Part shown: positions 23,413 through 35,066 of the stretch, piece after piece
Layout: each line of letters starts with the position of its first letter
How positions within the stretch are numbered: the first letter of the stretch is position 1
Assembly: GCF_905475395.1 (NCBI RefSeq)
Contig: NC_058342.1
Span: 36,104,140 to 36,168,139 of the forward strand
Direction of reading: 5' to 3'
DNA length: 64,000 bases
Origin: Chrysoperla carnea
Lineage: Eukaryota > Arthropoda > Insecta > Neuroptera > Chrysopidae
Translations under genes and position numbers: made by a program
Notes under the pieces: generated by a model
The model's database searches: none
Told to the model about the DNA's origin: nothing
What the model saw: only the letters and a program-made list of their open reading frames with translations

Positions 23413-24597
23413 GGTGACGTAATATTGGTAAAAACAACAGTCGTTATTATATATGTAATTATTATATGTACTTAAAAACAAAGTTGATTAATGGTTACAT
23501 AACCTACAATTTCCATGAAAGTAATCAACAAATAAGTAATTAATGCATATTATTTTTGCCTTTATGATGTCATATCATGGCGGCTGTTGTTTTAGGTCAC
23601 GTGATGTACAGATTAAAAATTACCGACTTTTAATTTTAATATAATAAAAAAATAATATTCTTTTATGACTCAAAATCAGAATATTTGAGCATATTTCTAC
23701 ATAAATTTTAATTTTTATCTAATTTCATAATTTATTTTTTACTACCGAAAGTACCTTATTTTAATTTTTTATATGAAGTTCGATTAATTCTGAAAATTAA
23801 AAATCCCGGACCTATTATAATATATAATTTGATACCTCCCACATCTAATCGTATTGGTGAATCATATTTTTGTTTTCTTTATAAATAATAACAACCAAAT
23901 ATTTTTTTTAGTATTCACTACCCAATTAAATCAATTATTGTTTTATGATAGTCTCCTCAAAGTGACACCTACTAATTTAATGAATTTGATAAGTTTGTGA
24001 ATTCATAAATATTTTTATTTTCCCATAGTCACATCTCCCGAATCAGGCCTCAGATCGAAATTTGGTAAAGAGCTTTTTTGTTCGTCTTTATGAGCTTATT
24101 CTGTAGGCCAACGATCTGCAGTCAATAACAGAACGCCCTGTATATATATTATTTGAATAAACAATATATGTGGATGTTTTATCCTGGTTACGAAAGATGA
24201 GTATCATCCTTTAAGATGTGTTATTGAATTTGTTCAAATATCATATACATATCCCTGGAGAGACGTTACACATATATATATGTTTTTTTTAGCTGTTGTC
24301 AGCAGATATTCGAGGAAATATAGCACTTGTTTGACACGCTATTCGATCAAACTATCACTGTTCAATAAAAATTCTATTTTCTAGTCACGTAACAACGAAA
24401 AACAAAAAAAAAGGAACAAATAACTATATGTGTGTGTATTTTATTCGATTTCATATCCTTGTCTTTTTTTTTTTTTGTTCATTCACATCGAAATTCAACA
24501 CTTTCTATATAGAAATTTCGAATTAATATTCAATTTTATATTTTGATTGTAACAAATAATTTACACGAAAAAAAAAATAGTTGAAATGTTTTTATAT

Positions 24598-24720
24598 GTA
24601 ATATACATGAAGGGTATGTTAAGTTTAGTCTAAAAGTTTTTTTATAACTTAGAAATATTGATCTTAGATTCAATCATTATGGTCTGTTTTCATGACCACT
24701 CAAAAAATAAAAATGAACTC
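24598..24720 (+). repeat. dispersed repeat family A, degraded fragment
   Basis: Shares TTAAGTTTAGTC and AAATATTGAT with the family, then decays. Confidence 0.5.
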
Positions 24721-24747
24721 AAATTTGAACTGCAAGATTTAGGTACA

Positions 24748-24910
24748 AAATCTCTATATCTCTATATATTATAAATGCGAAAGTAAGCATGTTTGTTTGT
24801 TTGTTTGTTACGCTTTCATGCTAAAACTAGCGAATGGTTTTTAATGAAACTGTACAGCAATATATCAGAATAACACATGAGATATAATTTATAAAAATAT
24901 ATAAATATTT
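24748..24910 (+). repeat. 5' part of the Helitron-like repeat
   Basis: TCTATATATTATAAATGCGA, a (TTTG)n tract, TACGCTTTCATGCTAAAACT and AACACATGAGATATAATTTA match the minus-strand copies at 27.4 and 57.0 kb. Confidence 0.6.
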
Positions 24911-25010
24911 GACAAAATATATTATTATTTGACATTACCATAAATTACAGATTTCTATAAAAGTAGTTATTTGACATTATCATAAATTACAGATTTCTGT
25001 AAAAATAGTT
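24911..25010 (+). repeat. ~49-bp tandem duplication
   Basis: TATTTGACATTA(C/T)CATAAATTACAGATTTCT... occurs twice in a row (about 24,927 and 24,969) with one or two changes. Confidence 0.6.
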
Positions 25011-25099
25011 AATATAAAATATTTCACGGCCATCTTCTCTGATATGCTCAATGAATAATTACGACTATTATATGTATGTATGCATGGTTCCATATCCCT

Positions 25100-25320
25100 T
25101 TAAGGGATGTTAGAGACTACTTTAGTCCATGTTTTTCGCTTTTCCGGGGCTCTGCATATTTCTTCTAATGTCATTCCAGTTAAAGCTTTTAGATTATCCA
25201 TCCAGCTAATTTTTTTCCTTCCAACTGCTCGTTTAGCTGGAATTTTATCAAAGAAAGCCACCTTGATCATATTATATTTTATATTACATGGAGGAAGTCT
25301 AGAAAAGCTTCGAATTGTCG
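25100..25320 (-). pseudogene. C-terminal fragment of a LINE reverse-transcriptase polyprotein
   Basis: The minus strand reads IKVAFFDKIPAKRAVGRKK, then ISWMDNLKALTGMTLEEIC, then RAPEKRKTWTKVVSNIP and a TAA (25100-25102). The pattern VGR..-W.DN(L/I)-...-R..W..VV is the typical tail following reverse transcriptase in RTE/CR1-like LINEs. The frame stays open upstream to ~25,345, then similarity is lost. It is unrelated to the fragments at 17 and 40.6 kb. The forward-strand open frames over this region are shadows. Confidence 0.65.
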
Positions 25321-25953
25321 ACCGAAATTGCCTGGTGGATTTTCCGCCATCTTGAAAAAACGATTAAATTTAATTTTTTCGTAATAACTCGGTTCTCCGT
25401 TGAGATACGAAAATTTTTATACAATACTTTTTTGTTGCTTTTCTTACGATCTACAATTAAGGTCCTTTACATTTTTGACCTATCGTCCATCGTTATTGAG
25501 ATATCGATCGAAATCATTTCAAATTCGTTCTCAAGTCTTTTTAAGCGATTGTACGTGTTTGAAAATTTGATGAGACCCTCGCAGATTTCTGGAGACATTT
25601 GCGACACATTGAGAAATTGGACATGTAGCTCGGAGGTTGTAAATTTTGTAGCTTTATTTTCATAGCAAATGCAGTTAATTTTTCAACAGGTTTTTGTATG
25701 TCGTGTAAAAATATAAATTAATTTTTAATCAATTTTGAAATTGTGATTAGATAATTATTTACCTACATTTTGTACTAAATATGTAAACGGTAAAAGTGTA
25801 AACAGTGAACTGTTTGCTGTTTACAAAATATTGACATATTATGGGTACATAAGGTACCGTACCGTAACGTTGCATCAGTTACTGTGCGTTTCGCTCTCAT
25901 CACATCACTTACACGTACCTTTATTATATCTCACATATGTTTAATCTTCTTAA

Positions 25954-26174
25954 GGTAGTACAAGTGAAAAATAGATCTAGTCAGGTTACATTTTTAGAAA
26001 ATGTCATTTTATTCGTTTTTTCAGGTAAAACTGAAACATTGACTGCAAAATATGACTCTTACTGACATCTATTGGCGACGAAATAAAGTACATGACCGGG
26101 ACATTCAAATTGATATTTGTGTGGAGATATTTTAAATGGTTCTTATCCAACATTGCCCTGGCACTCGTACATCC
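25954..26174. mobile_element. putative TTAA-flanked MITE (221 bp)
   Basis: TTAA at 25950-25953 and 26175-26178 flanks termini GGTAGTACAAGTG and CACTCGTACATCC, a 10/13 inverted match. The right end is close to the terminus GGATGTATGAGCA of the larger TTAA elements at 47.6 and 56.1 kb. TTAA duplication is the hallmark of piggyBac-type transposition. The assignment is tentative. Confidence 0.5.
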
Positions 26175-26988
26175 TTAATACCTACCATGCTAATGATATA
26201 AACACGATTACGATTTTAATTGTTGGGAATTGGTGTAGAAATTTGAATTTAGTTTATTTTTTGGGAAATATGTTTGACCAACAATGAGAAGGGAGAACTT
26301 TGAGGTTTTAATCATTTATTAATTATTATTTTAAGATTATATAAAACAAATTTGAAAGAAAAATCATCATTGAAACGGAAGTTGTACCGCTTCAAAGATA
26401 CCCGCCTCGAAAAAAAAATACGCTTATCTGAGAGAAACAAAATAAAACGCAATTTTAATTTAGAAATGCGCAAAAAATATACCGAAAAAAATATCGGACT
26501 CATTTCTTAGTATCTCCCCCCACTTTAATTTCTTTATCTTAGCCCCTAAAAACAGTGAAATGATTACACTTGCTCTGTAGCAAAGGAAAACACGCCTACA
26601 AGAAAATTCTGTACCTGGCCATGGCTATCTTGTATGAGAAAAATATTTTAATAAATGGTTTCACTGTACCTATACAGTAAACATGTATAAATTATTAATA
26701 AATTATATAGAAATGATTATAATGTTTGTGAACACTTGTAAAAAATAAAATTAAAAAATGTCATAATAATATTAATATATATGTATTATTGAAATATGAA
26801 AAATGATTTTTCAGGAAATATATAATTATTTAATATTTAAAATATTATATAAGAAAATAATGGATGGATGAGAAAGAAAATGTGGAATATTCTAAGTGTA
26901 TTTTTCTTTTCATTTTTTTTTTTTTCTACATAAAAATCATATGATGAGTTTTTAGTGAAATATAAAAATGTGATTGTATTTATAAAAT

Positions 26989-27423
26989 ACTAGCTTGATA
27001 CTCGCCCGTTTAACTGTGTTTAAAAGTAAAAACCACTACTTTATACCCACCACCTCTTTTGATCTTCCATAACACTCCAAAGGATTGTTTTACACAGCCT
27101 AAAATATATGCACAGTTTTCAATTTTTTTAAAATGTAAAATAGCCATAATTCATTGAGTTTATCAGAAAAAGCAGGCAATGAATTGTTTTTCATTTACAA
27201 TTTTAAATTATTTACAGAAATATTTAATTTTTGGCTTAAAATGATGCTCATAGATAGAGGAGTAAAATGTCAGATTGAGTTAAATTTTTAATTTTTTTTA
27301 ATAATATATCCTTATAAATTATAGCTCATGTGTTATTCTGATGTATGATGTAATAGTATTTTTGCGTGAAAGCGTAACAAACAAAAAAACATACGTACTT
27401 TCACATTTATAATAAATATGGGA
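26989..27423 (-). mobile_element. Helitron-like repeat
   Basis: Read on the minus strand it begins TCCCATATTTATTATAAATG, then GAAAGTACG, a TTTGTTTG tract and TTACGCTTTCACGC. It ends ...CGAGTATCAAGCTAGT. A TC start and a CTAGT end fit Helitrons, and the 5' part recurs at 24.75 and 57.0 kb. The base before TC is not the expected A and I see no convincing 3' hairpin, so the class is uncertain. Confidence 0.4.
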
Positions 27424-27504
27424 GGATAAATGGGTAACGGTAGACTGTCAGTTATTTCAAAATGTATATTTGAAAATAGAAATGGAATTGAAGAGAAAAT
27501 GGAA

Positions 27505-27585
27505 AGGATGAGAGTGGGGGTGGGAGTGGGGGGGGTTTGTTAGAGGTGGAGTAGATTTAATATGATAGTGGGAGGTGGTATCTAT
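27505..27585 (+). repeat. G-rich tract
   Basis: Runs of 5 to 8 G separated by short T/A spacers (GTGGGGGTGGGAGTGGGGGG); G-quadruplex-capable. It directly precedes the GC-rich island. Confidence 0.6.
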
Positions 27586-27619
27586 ATATCTATATATATA
27601 TATATATGAATGTAATGTT

Positions 27620-27855
27620 GTATAATAGAGACGAGTTGTGTCTGATGGCGGCAGTAGGAACAGGGCAGAGGCGCCTGGCTGTCAGCGTCAGCGACGGTAG
27701 ACGGTGGACGGTGGACTGTGAATGCGGCGGCCAACTCGTGTGCGTATATACACCATTAATACAAACACAATTTGATAAAACGAGTGTCATCAAGGATTCA
27801 AATGTAATCCCGCCAATAAAAAAGTGCTCATCGACTCGTCGTCCAAAACAATAAA
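27620..27855. other. GC-rich island in HGTX intron 1, just before the homeobox exon
   Basis: About 235 bases that are far richer in G, C and CpG than the surroundings, open on both strands (82 codons forward from 27606, 107 codons reverse). On the forward strand an in-frame ATGGCGGCA lies at 27645, and a (TA)n run at 27,581-27,607 precedes it. It could be a regulatory island, an alternative promoter or first exon, or a fragment of a GC-rich repeat. I do not recognise either protein. Confidence 0.4.
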
Positions 27856-28121
27856 TGAGCCACCCCTGCATCCTGGCTTGGGTTACATAGTTACACAGTA
27901 CACATACTCCCACATTTTCTCATACCCTTCGATTCCCGTTTCCCAAACCCCACACAGAATAATAGCCGCACAATAATAATTTTTTTAAAATAATTTAATT
28001 TACTGTTGATATGATATAAAATAAATTAATGGCGTTGATCCATTTATTCGTTTTAATTAAATATTATTCCATCAAATTTATCTTTCATCCATTTTCATTT
28101 CAATCAAAACAAAAAAAATAA

Positions 28122-28502
<381 letters not shown>

Positions 28503-28801
28503 TGAAAAACATTTATGTAGTTGAAGTGGGGGGATACAAAAAAAAAAAACGGGCTGGGCATCCAAGTTGACATGATTCAAGCCCTTGTACTAATCTGAAT
28601 CAAAACAATTTGAAAAAGTCTTAATTCGTAAAGATCTAGTTTTCGTCTGAACTTCGGTCAAAAATAAAATTGACAAAATGGTGTCGAAATGAAACAAACA
28701 ATTTTTATTTGACCTTTTCAAAATTTAAATCCGTAGTCCCGACAATAGATAGATTTATAGAGAAGATTCCTATCAAATTTCAAAGGAATCGGTCGAGTAA
28801 T

Positions 28802-29096
28802 AATAATAATAATAGGGTTTAATCTCCGTTTCTCTGATATATACGAATATAACAGAGGCCACCCACATTATTACTTGTTAATCTTTATTTATTTAATTAC
28901 AAACATATTTACAATTACATTTTTGATGTGGGTGGAGTCGGTTGCTTCGATCTTAACCAAGCGACGACAATGTGATCAATTCTACACTCCCATTAATTAT
29001 AAATTGTTCACACTACCGCTGCCTGGATTCGAACCCGTAACCCAAGACTAAATGGACAAACAGACAAAGACAAACGCCTTAGACCTTGGTGGATTT
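28802..29096 (-). mobile_element. tRNA-derived SINE (family S1), copy 1
   Basis: Read on the minus strand, the head ends with B-box GGGTTCGAATCCAGGCAG, then a unique body and a (ATT)n tail. The family is best seen in the 60.9-kb copy. A 7-bp duplication, GAGTAAT, flanks it (28795-28801 and 29097-29103). The A box is degraded compared with the other copy. Confidence 0.8.
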
Positions 29097-31052
29097 GAGT
29101 AATTTTCAAAATTTTATTCTTATTTTTCGTCTACTTTCATGAAGTTGTAACAAAATTCGACTTACGAGCGCCAATTTACAAATAATTTCAATTCTAAATC
29201 AAAAATTGCTTTGTTGCTCATACTACCTTAACTGATTCATCGTAATTTTGACTGTTTAATTGTTCAGATTTGACTTTTGAATTTTCAACAATGTGGTTTT
29301 CAGCAAAATCAAGTTTGACCAAAACATCGACCACCCTCTTTCTCTCTCACTTGACAACAATAAGGGGTTGAAACGAATATTGAATGGTGTGTTTTTAAAA
29401 GGGGTGATTTGTTACGATTAGGGGTATGTGTGTGCGTCATGTGTACGGTACGGTGGTAACACAAAAAAAACCAACATATCATTTAAAGTTAAGAGTTTTA
29501 GTTGCGAATCATTAGAGCTATAATTGAGTTAGTTGTTCAAATATAATTAAATATATCTATAGAAATACAAACAAAACACCCTCTAATCTCAACCCTCTTC
29601 ACTCTAAACGATGCGATGTTTATTTTGCTACAGATGATCAACTCTAAATCTAATTTTAAATAATAACTCTTCTAATTTTCTGTAAATCATATAACCTCAT
29701 CATGTTTCTATCACAAGTTTTTTTTAATTTACTGAGTACGACTTATATTAAACGAAAATACGAGGCTCGACAATTTCTGAAGTTAATTTTTTTTCGCTTA
29801 CACTTTTACTCTTGTGATGAGAGAAATTCTCATCATTTTTGTATTCATAGCTAACAAAAAAAAATTTAGAATATTTAAAATTAACCTTATGTAAGAAAAA
29901 GTTTGAAGACTCCTGAATGAAAACATATGTCTCATCAAACACAGAATTTGGAGGGTATGAGCGGGGTGTAAGAAGAGTGTAATTTTTTTCGTGGAGGTAA
30001 ACGGTTGGTAATATTTTTTTCTGAGTTTTAATTACAATTTGTGTACATGTAGTTATATATAAAGGGTAAGATGTAGTACCTAGACTAATGTGTATCTTGA
30101 ATATTCTGTAGTTTTTCGACAGATTTTGTTATTAACGATACAGTATTTGTATTGAAATGAGAAAATTTTATAAGAATGCAGATAGGCTGAAGACTGATTG
30201 TCAATATTACTTATTTATTTCTGGCCAGTAAATTTTTATACTATATTCCAGTTGTAGAATTAGAACTTTTAGAAAATATTTGACTTTTTAAGAACTTTTT
30301 CCTTGGGCTTTATTATTCCGCAATGGTATAAAAAGGCCCTAACACAAATTCTTGTTCATCACTTTTAAGATAAGCACTCTAACAACTGCGGACCAATATC
30401 GTAGCGTTTACAACTACTCAAAATTGAAATGTGATGATATTGTTTTACAGCGAAATTTAAAATGTGACCTTTTACTACCCTCTGAGTCTTATTTACTTCA
30501 TAGTGTTGAGAAATAACAGTGCTATGAACTTTGTAACATAGCCATTGTGATATTTTATTAAAAACAGATAAATTCTAGGTACTATATGTTGCCCCATAAA
30601 AAGTACCATCACATCTCTACATTAGTGACTGTTTATAAAAACATCTTCAAGACATATCAAGCTCTTGCTCTTGGCGAAGATGAACCAAAGCAAGTAATTA
30701 ATAAACGTCATTTAAAGACGTTCTTGTACGTCTGTACGTCTGTATACGTCTATGAAAAGGGTAGCTCATTGCTCATTGCTCATAGCTTTTACTTAATACT
30801 GCAAACTATAACACAAATACTAAAAGAAGACATTTAAAAAAAAATATTAAATCTGAGATGAGAACTAAATTACATCGCTTACACTTACACTTACACGTCA
30901 CGTGCTGTGTTGATGCTCCTTTAAAAAAAAATTAATTCACTTTTATACAACAGTGATTCTCAAACCTATCCCAATTATAAGTACTATCAAAGATAATCAA
31001 TCCAAAATGGACGATTTTTCGAATTAAATTTCGATTTTAACTCCAATTTCCT

Positions 31053-31546
31053 GAATCAATGTATTAAATTTAGTCCCAAGTTTGTAACGCTTAAAAATAT
31101 TGACGCTAAAAACAAAATTTTGTTGTAGGTGTTCATAAAATCATTTAATTAATCTGTTCGTCTGTCCGTCTGACAACACGATAACTCAAGAACGAAAAGA
31201 GATATCAAGCTGAAATTTGCTACAACGTGCTAAGGACGTAAAAAGTGAGGTCGAGTTTGTAAATGAGCAACATAGGTCATGGTTTTGGATCCGTAGGACC
31301 CCTCTTGTAAACCGTTAGAGATAGAACAAAAGTTTAAGTGTAAAAAATGTTTCTTATAAAAAAATAAACAACTTTTGTTTGAAACATTTTTTCGTAAAAA
31401 TCACGCTGTTTACCCGCGAAGGCGCAAATTGTATAGTATGTATTATATGGGAATATCAATTATATATGTAATCAACTCTATATACATGATATTTCAACAA
31501 TTAACTCAGTCAATTATTTGTTTTCACTTGTTTTTATTATTTTTGC
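31053..31546 (+). repeat. dispersed repeat family A, near-complete copy
   Basis: Runs from ATTAAATTTAGTCCCAAGTT through GTAAACCGTTAGAGATAGAA and CTGTTTACCCGCGAAGGCGC to AATTAACTCAGTCAATTATT and TTTTCACTTG. It defines the 3' end of the family. Confidence 0.8.
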
Positions 31547-31602
31547 TAGCATTCTTAATTATTACAAGTTTATTGAAATATTTGAATACATAACGCTATT
31601 AA

Positions 31603-31712
31603 ATTATCAATTTGTCCAGTTTTTACATTCCACAGCACACTAGTTTTGAAAATTTATTTTTTATTTTTATGACTGTGCTATATGGAATGTTAAAACTGGA
31701 CAAATTGATGAG
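31603..31712. mobile_element. 110-bp foldback flanked by TTAA
   Basis: Near-perfect inverted arms (ATCAATTTGTCCAGTTTT..., 31606-31640 against 31674-31709) with TTAA at 31599-31602 and 31713-31716. This could be a tiny piggyBac-type MITE, although the outer three bases do not pair. Confidence 0.55.
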
Positions 31713-32666
31713 TTAAGTCTAGCTACACCTTTGTGCAAGTATGGAAAAATTGCGATTTAATGCGAAAGAATGTCAGAAGTGAAATTTTGATGTTGCTAAA
31801 AATTTGGTACCGGCTTAAACAAAAATCATTTTTTAATACGCTCTCTGATTGTGAAAACAGGATTATGTCATCTGCAAACCGAAGGCTCCCTTAAGCGCCG
31901 ACTTTGCAAACAAATATTGCTCTAACTTTGATCCTATATGGTTCAAGATGGTTTCAATAGCTAAGCTTATTCCATTTTAAAAATAATAAATATACTTCGA
32001 TGGAATTTTGTAATAGAAAAATTCCGGAATTGGGATTTAGCATCTCAAAATTTCGCAAAACAAAGAAGATCAAATTTTATTAATAGTGTTTATTTTTGAT
32101 GGAGCACTTGGCTGGTATATGTCGAACGAAGATAGATAGAATTAGTTGCGTTTTATTTGCTTGATATTTGTTACATAACATAAAAGCCAGTAATAGTATT
32201 ATATTATGTAATACAATAACTGTAATTTAGTAAATAGTCAAATATGATTATGACATTGTAATTAAATTATTATATAATAAATAGAGAATGAGAAACAGTA
32301 GAATCAGAATCAGAACAGTAGCAGTAAAGTAAGTAAAATGAATTAAATGCGAATGTATGGTTAATGGTTGTGAGAACTAATTCAATAAAATTCATTTCAA
32401 GTCGTAAAGTTCAATTTAATATCATAAAAGCATCATTTAATTATTATTTAATTAATAATTTTATACATAATTATTATTATTATTATTTGTAACTTTATTT
32501 GTTTTACACTTAACTATAAATGTTTAGTTTATTTTTTAAAACAAATTATCAATATTAACAACTAACAAAGTTAATTGTTTAAATACGTGTTTATATCTTG
32601 ATTGAGTTTCTGAACTAGCACGATGTGGATATTATTGAAGGATAGCATTGAATAATATAGTTAGGA

Positions 32667-32730
32667 TGATGTGGGTACCGGGTGCTCTGACGTTAAAGGA
32701 AACGAAGTAGTGGAGCAAGCGCGAATCCAG
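32667..32730 (+). pseudogene. RNase H remnant of a non-LTR retrotransposon
   Basis: A short stretch translates as SDVKGNEVVEQARIQP, preceded by WVPG in a neighbouring frame. Together they match the WVPGHSD-x-KGNE motif near the end of LINE RNase H domains. It is only a scrap, with a frameshift. Confidence 0.5.
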
Positions 32731-32920
32731 CCCACAAAGAAGGTGATGAACACGGCGTAGCACCCGAAAATCGGTCCAATGCGAATCGAAGACTATTTAA
32801 AGCAGTTCAACCCTTGTAGGAAAAAAAATTTTATACAACAGGGCCTGTCTAGGCGCAATAGTAGGTTGCCTAGGCTCGGCCATAATACTGGGCCATGACT
32901 GGACCACTTCTCAACTGACA

Positions 32921-33075
32921 AGTCTTGGTTTGCCAGTCTTGGACCAAGACTCAGCCAATGTATAGTCAACAAGTCTTGGTTTGCCAGTCTTGGACCAAGA
33001 CCTAGCCAATGTATAGCCAATAAAGCTTGTTTTACTACTCTTGGGCCAAGACTCAGCCAATGTATAGTCAACAAG
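32921..33075. repeat. 51-bp minisatellite, three units
   Basis: Units begin near 32,921, 32,972 and 33,023 (AGTCTTGGTTTGCCAGTCTT; CCAAGACTCAGCCAATGTAT). Because 51 is divisible by three, the minus strand encodes a 17-residue repeat (IHWLSLGPRLANQDL core) in a 93-codon frame. I do not recognise the protein, and it is probably incidental. Confidence 0.75.
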
Positions 33076-34165
33076 TCTTAAGCAAGCTATTAAGGTGATG
33101 ACATGGCTATTATGCCCATTTGGGAGACTTTGCCACTGAGTACTAGCCTAAATTAATCAGTTCAACCGAACGCACCCATTATGCTCATAGATACAACCAT
33201 ATATGAATTTTTCAACGGGCTATTTAAAAAACATGAGTATATAACGCATGTGTTGAATGATTTTGATTAAAACGAAAAAAAAAAGAAACAATTGGCTTAA
33301 AATCAAATATATTTATGAGAATTTGAATATAAATGGATTTGAGTTTTTGTTTCTACAACCGTACCATTCTACCACTCCCCCCTTCCGCTTTACTTTTATT
33401 GGGTAGATTCATTCGAATGTATTTAAAAACGTGGATAAAAGCTGACTGAATGGATTGTTTATATGAGGACTGAGGAAAGAAGATTTCCTCGACTAGAATG
33501 AGATGAGATAAAAGTATTCGAACAAGATATAGTTGTGTTGTAAGATGAATTCGTTATCCAGGTGTTACATAATATGGTATGGATGTCGTAGTCATTGAAG
33601 TCGTCAGTCGATTCATGTTGGAAGGGAAACATATTTTTTTTATTTTTATAAATTTTTATAGCCCCATACAATTTTAGGTTATTGCTTAATATTGTTTCAA
33701 CTATTATGTATTATTTGAATTCGTTTGTATATCGAATGAAAAGCTTTAAAACATCTAGATCCATAAATATTTATTTACGGCCATGAAGTCATATGGTCGT
33801 ATACCTTATACCTATATAGTCCTATACACAACACAAGTATACCGCCCGCGCCGCACCGCGCCATCAATATTTATTCTATTTACCGTTTCAATTCTTATTT
33901 GCTTTGGTTTTATTTTATTTGATCGGTCGGTAGGTAAAGTTAACCATGAGGGTTTTCTACCAACGCGAAAAAAGAAACTTGTTGAAAAATTAACAAGACA
34001 TTTTTAAGCCCGCCAGCATTCGCGTCAACGGATTTATATAATTTTTACTCACGCGTTCTTCGCATGCATCAGAGTTCAATACAAATTCGAGAAATTTAAG
34101 CCTCCTTGTAACGCAATCGGGTAAAAATAATGTCCAAGTTAGATGGAATTTGCCAATCACGTTAT

Positions 34166-34225
34166 TTTTCATAAACATTGGTTTGGTAAACATAAAAATT
34201 TTCACCAAACCAATGTTTATGAAAA
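34166..34225. other. perfect 22-bp hairpin
   Basis: 34166-34187 and 34204-34225 are exact reverse complements of each other (core ATAAACATTGGTTTGGT) around a 16-base loop. The stem has no mismatch. It may be a micro inverted duplication or a small-RNA hairpin; the sequence alone does not decide. Confidence 0.6.
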
Positions 34226-34439
34226 TAGACCTTTTCATTTTAAAAAGTGATTTAGGAGCGGATAGTTTGTTAAAAAATTAATGTAATAAAATGAATAACA
34301 AATATCTTGGGTCTTTGTCCAACTTATTACTGTGTGTCCGAAACAGTAATGAATCGTAATTGAAATGAAAAAGACAATTTCGGAATAATTAGATTCAATG
34401 CGGAATAATTTCAGTGACTGCACGGAATGAAAATGTTGG

Positions 34440-34644
34440 CTCTACTGTCAGATTCATAAAATATCTCGAAAATTACTCATCTAATGGTCAAATAAACACG
34501 ATTTTTGTAATTTTCGGGTCAAAATTACCTTATAAACTTAGTTTTATCGAAATCGGAAACAAAAAATTTTTTTACACTTTTTGCAATTTGTAAAAATCGA
34601 AAAAATCATAAAAAATTCAAAAAAACACAATTTTTGTAATTTTT
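34440..34644. repeat. decayed fragment of the 306-bp palindromic family
   Basis: Shares ATATCTCGAAAATTACT, GGGTCAAAATTACCTTATAA and TTTTATCGAAATCGGAAAC with the array at 39 kb. Confidence 0.6.
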
Positions 34645-34740
34645 GGTTGGGTTGGGTTGGGTTGGGTTAGGTTGGGTTAGGTTGGGTTAGGCTGGGTTAG
34701 GTTGGGTTAGGTTGGGTTAGGTTGGGTTAGGTTGGGTTGA
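34645..34740 (+). repeat. telomere-like TTGGG/TTAGG tandem tract
   Basis: About 95 bases of GGTTGGGTTAGGTTGGGTTA type repeats, alternating TTGGG with TTAGG, the common insect telomere unit. It is interstitial, within HGTX intron 2. Confidence 0.8.
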
Positions 34741-34900
34741 GTGTGGGTGTGGGTGTGGGTGTGGGTGTGGGTGTGGGTGTGGGTGTGGGTGGTGGTGGTG
34801 TTGGTGTTGGTGGTGTTGGTGTTGGTGTTGGTGGTGGTGGTGGTGTAGATGTGGGTGGTGGTGCGGGTGGTGGTATGGGTGTGGGTGTGAGTTGAGTTGG
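34741..34900 (+). repeat. GTGGGT / GTTGGT simple-repeat tract
   Basis: About ten GTGGGT units, then GGTGGT/GTTGGT variants. It continues directly from the telomere-like tract, and gives Thr/Pro/His-rich open frames on the minus strand that are not genes. Confidence 0.85.
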
Positions 34901-34958
34901 TTTTTTTTTCAATTTTATTGATCATTTATAATGAATTTTTCCATACAATCTCAGTTTT

Positions 34959-35066
34959 CTCAGAAAACGTGTGTATTTTCCGAAATAAATTTTTGGTGGC
35001 TTTTTATTAGCAAACTCAACATTTGAAGTACTTTTTCTAAAATAGTGGTAAATAATACCCTATTGA
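34959..35066 (+). repeat. dispersed repeat family C, copy 2
   Basis: Shares TTCCGAAATAAATTTTTGGT and the following ~70 bases with 21,050-21,140. Confidence 0.7.

Noticed and set aside
25107..25665. Forward-strand genes of 82 and 116 codons
   Set aside because: The first is the antisense shadow of a LINE fragment; the second has no recognisable sequence and overlaps repeat-like DNA.
26989..27423. Confident Helitron call
   Set aside because: TC and CTAGT ends are present, but the expected A/T insertion context and 3' hairpin are not clear, so it is kept as Helitron-like only.
34707..34925. Thr/His/Pro-repeat protein on the minus strand
   Set aside because: It is a translation of the GTGGGT/GTTGGT simple repeat.
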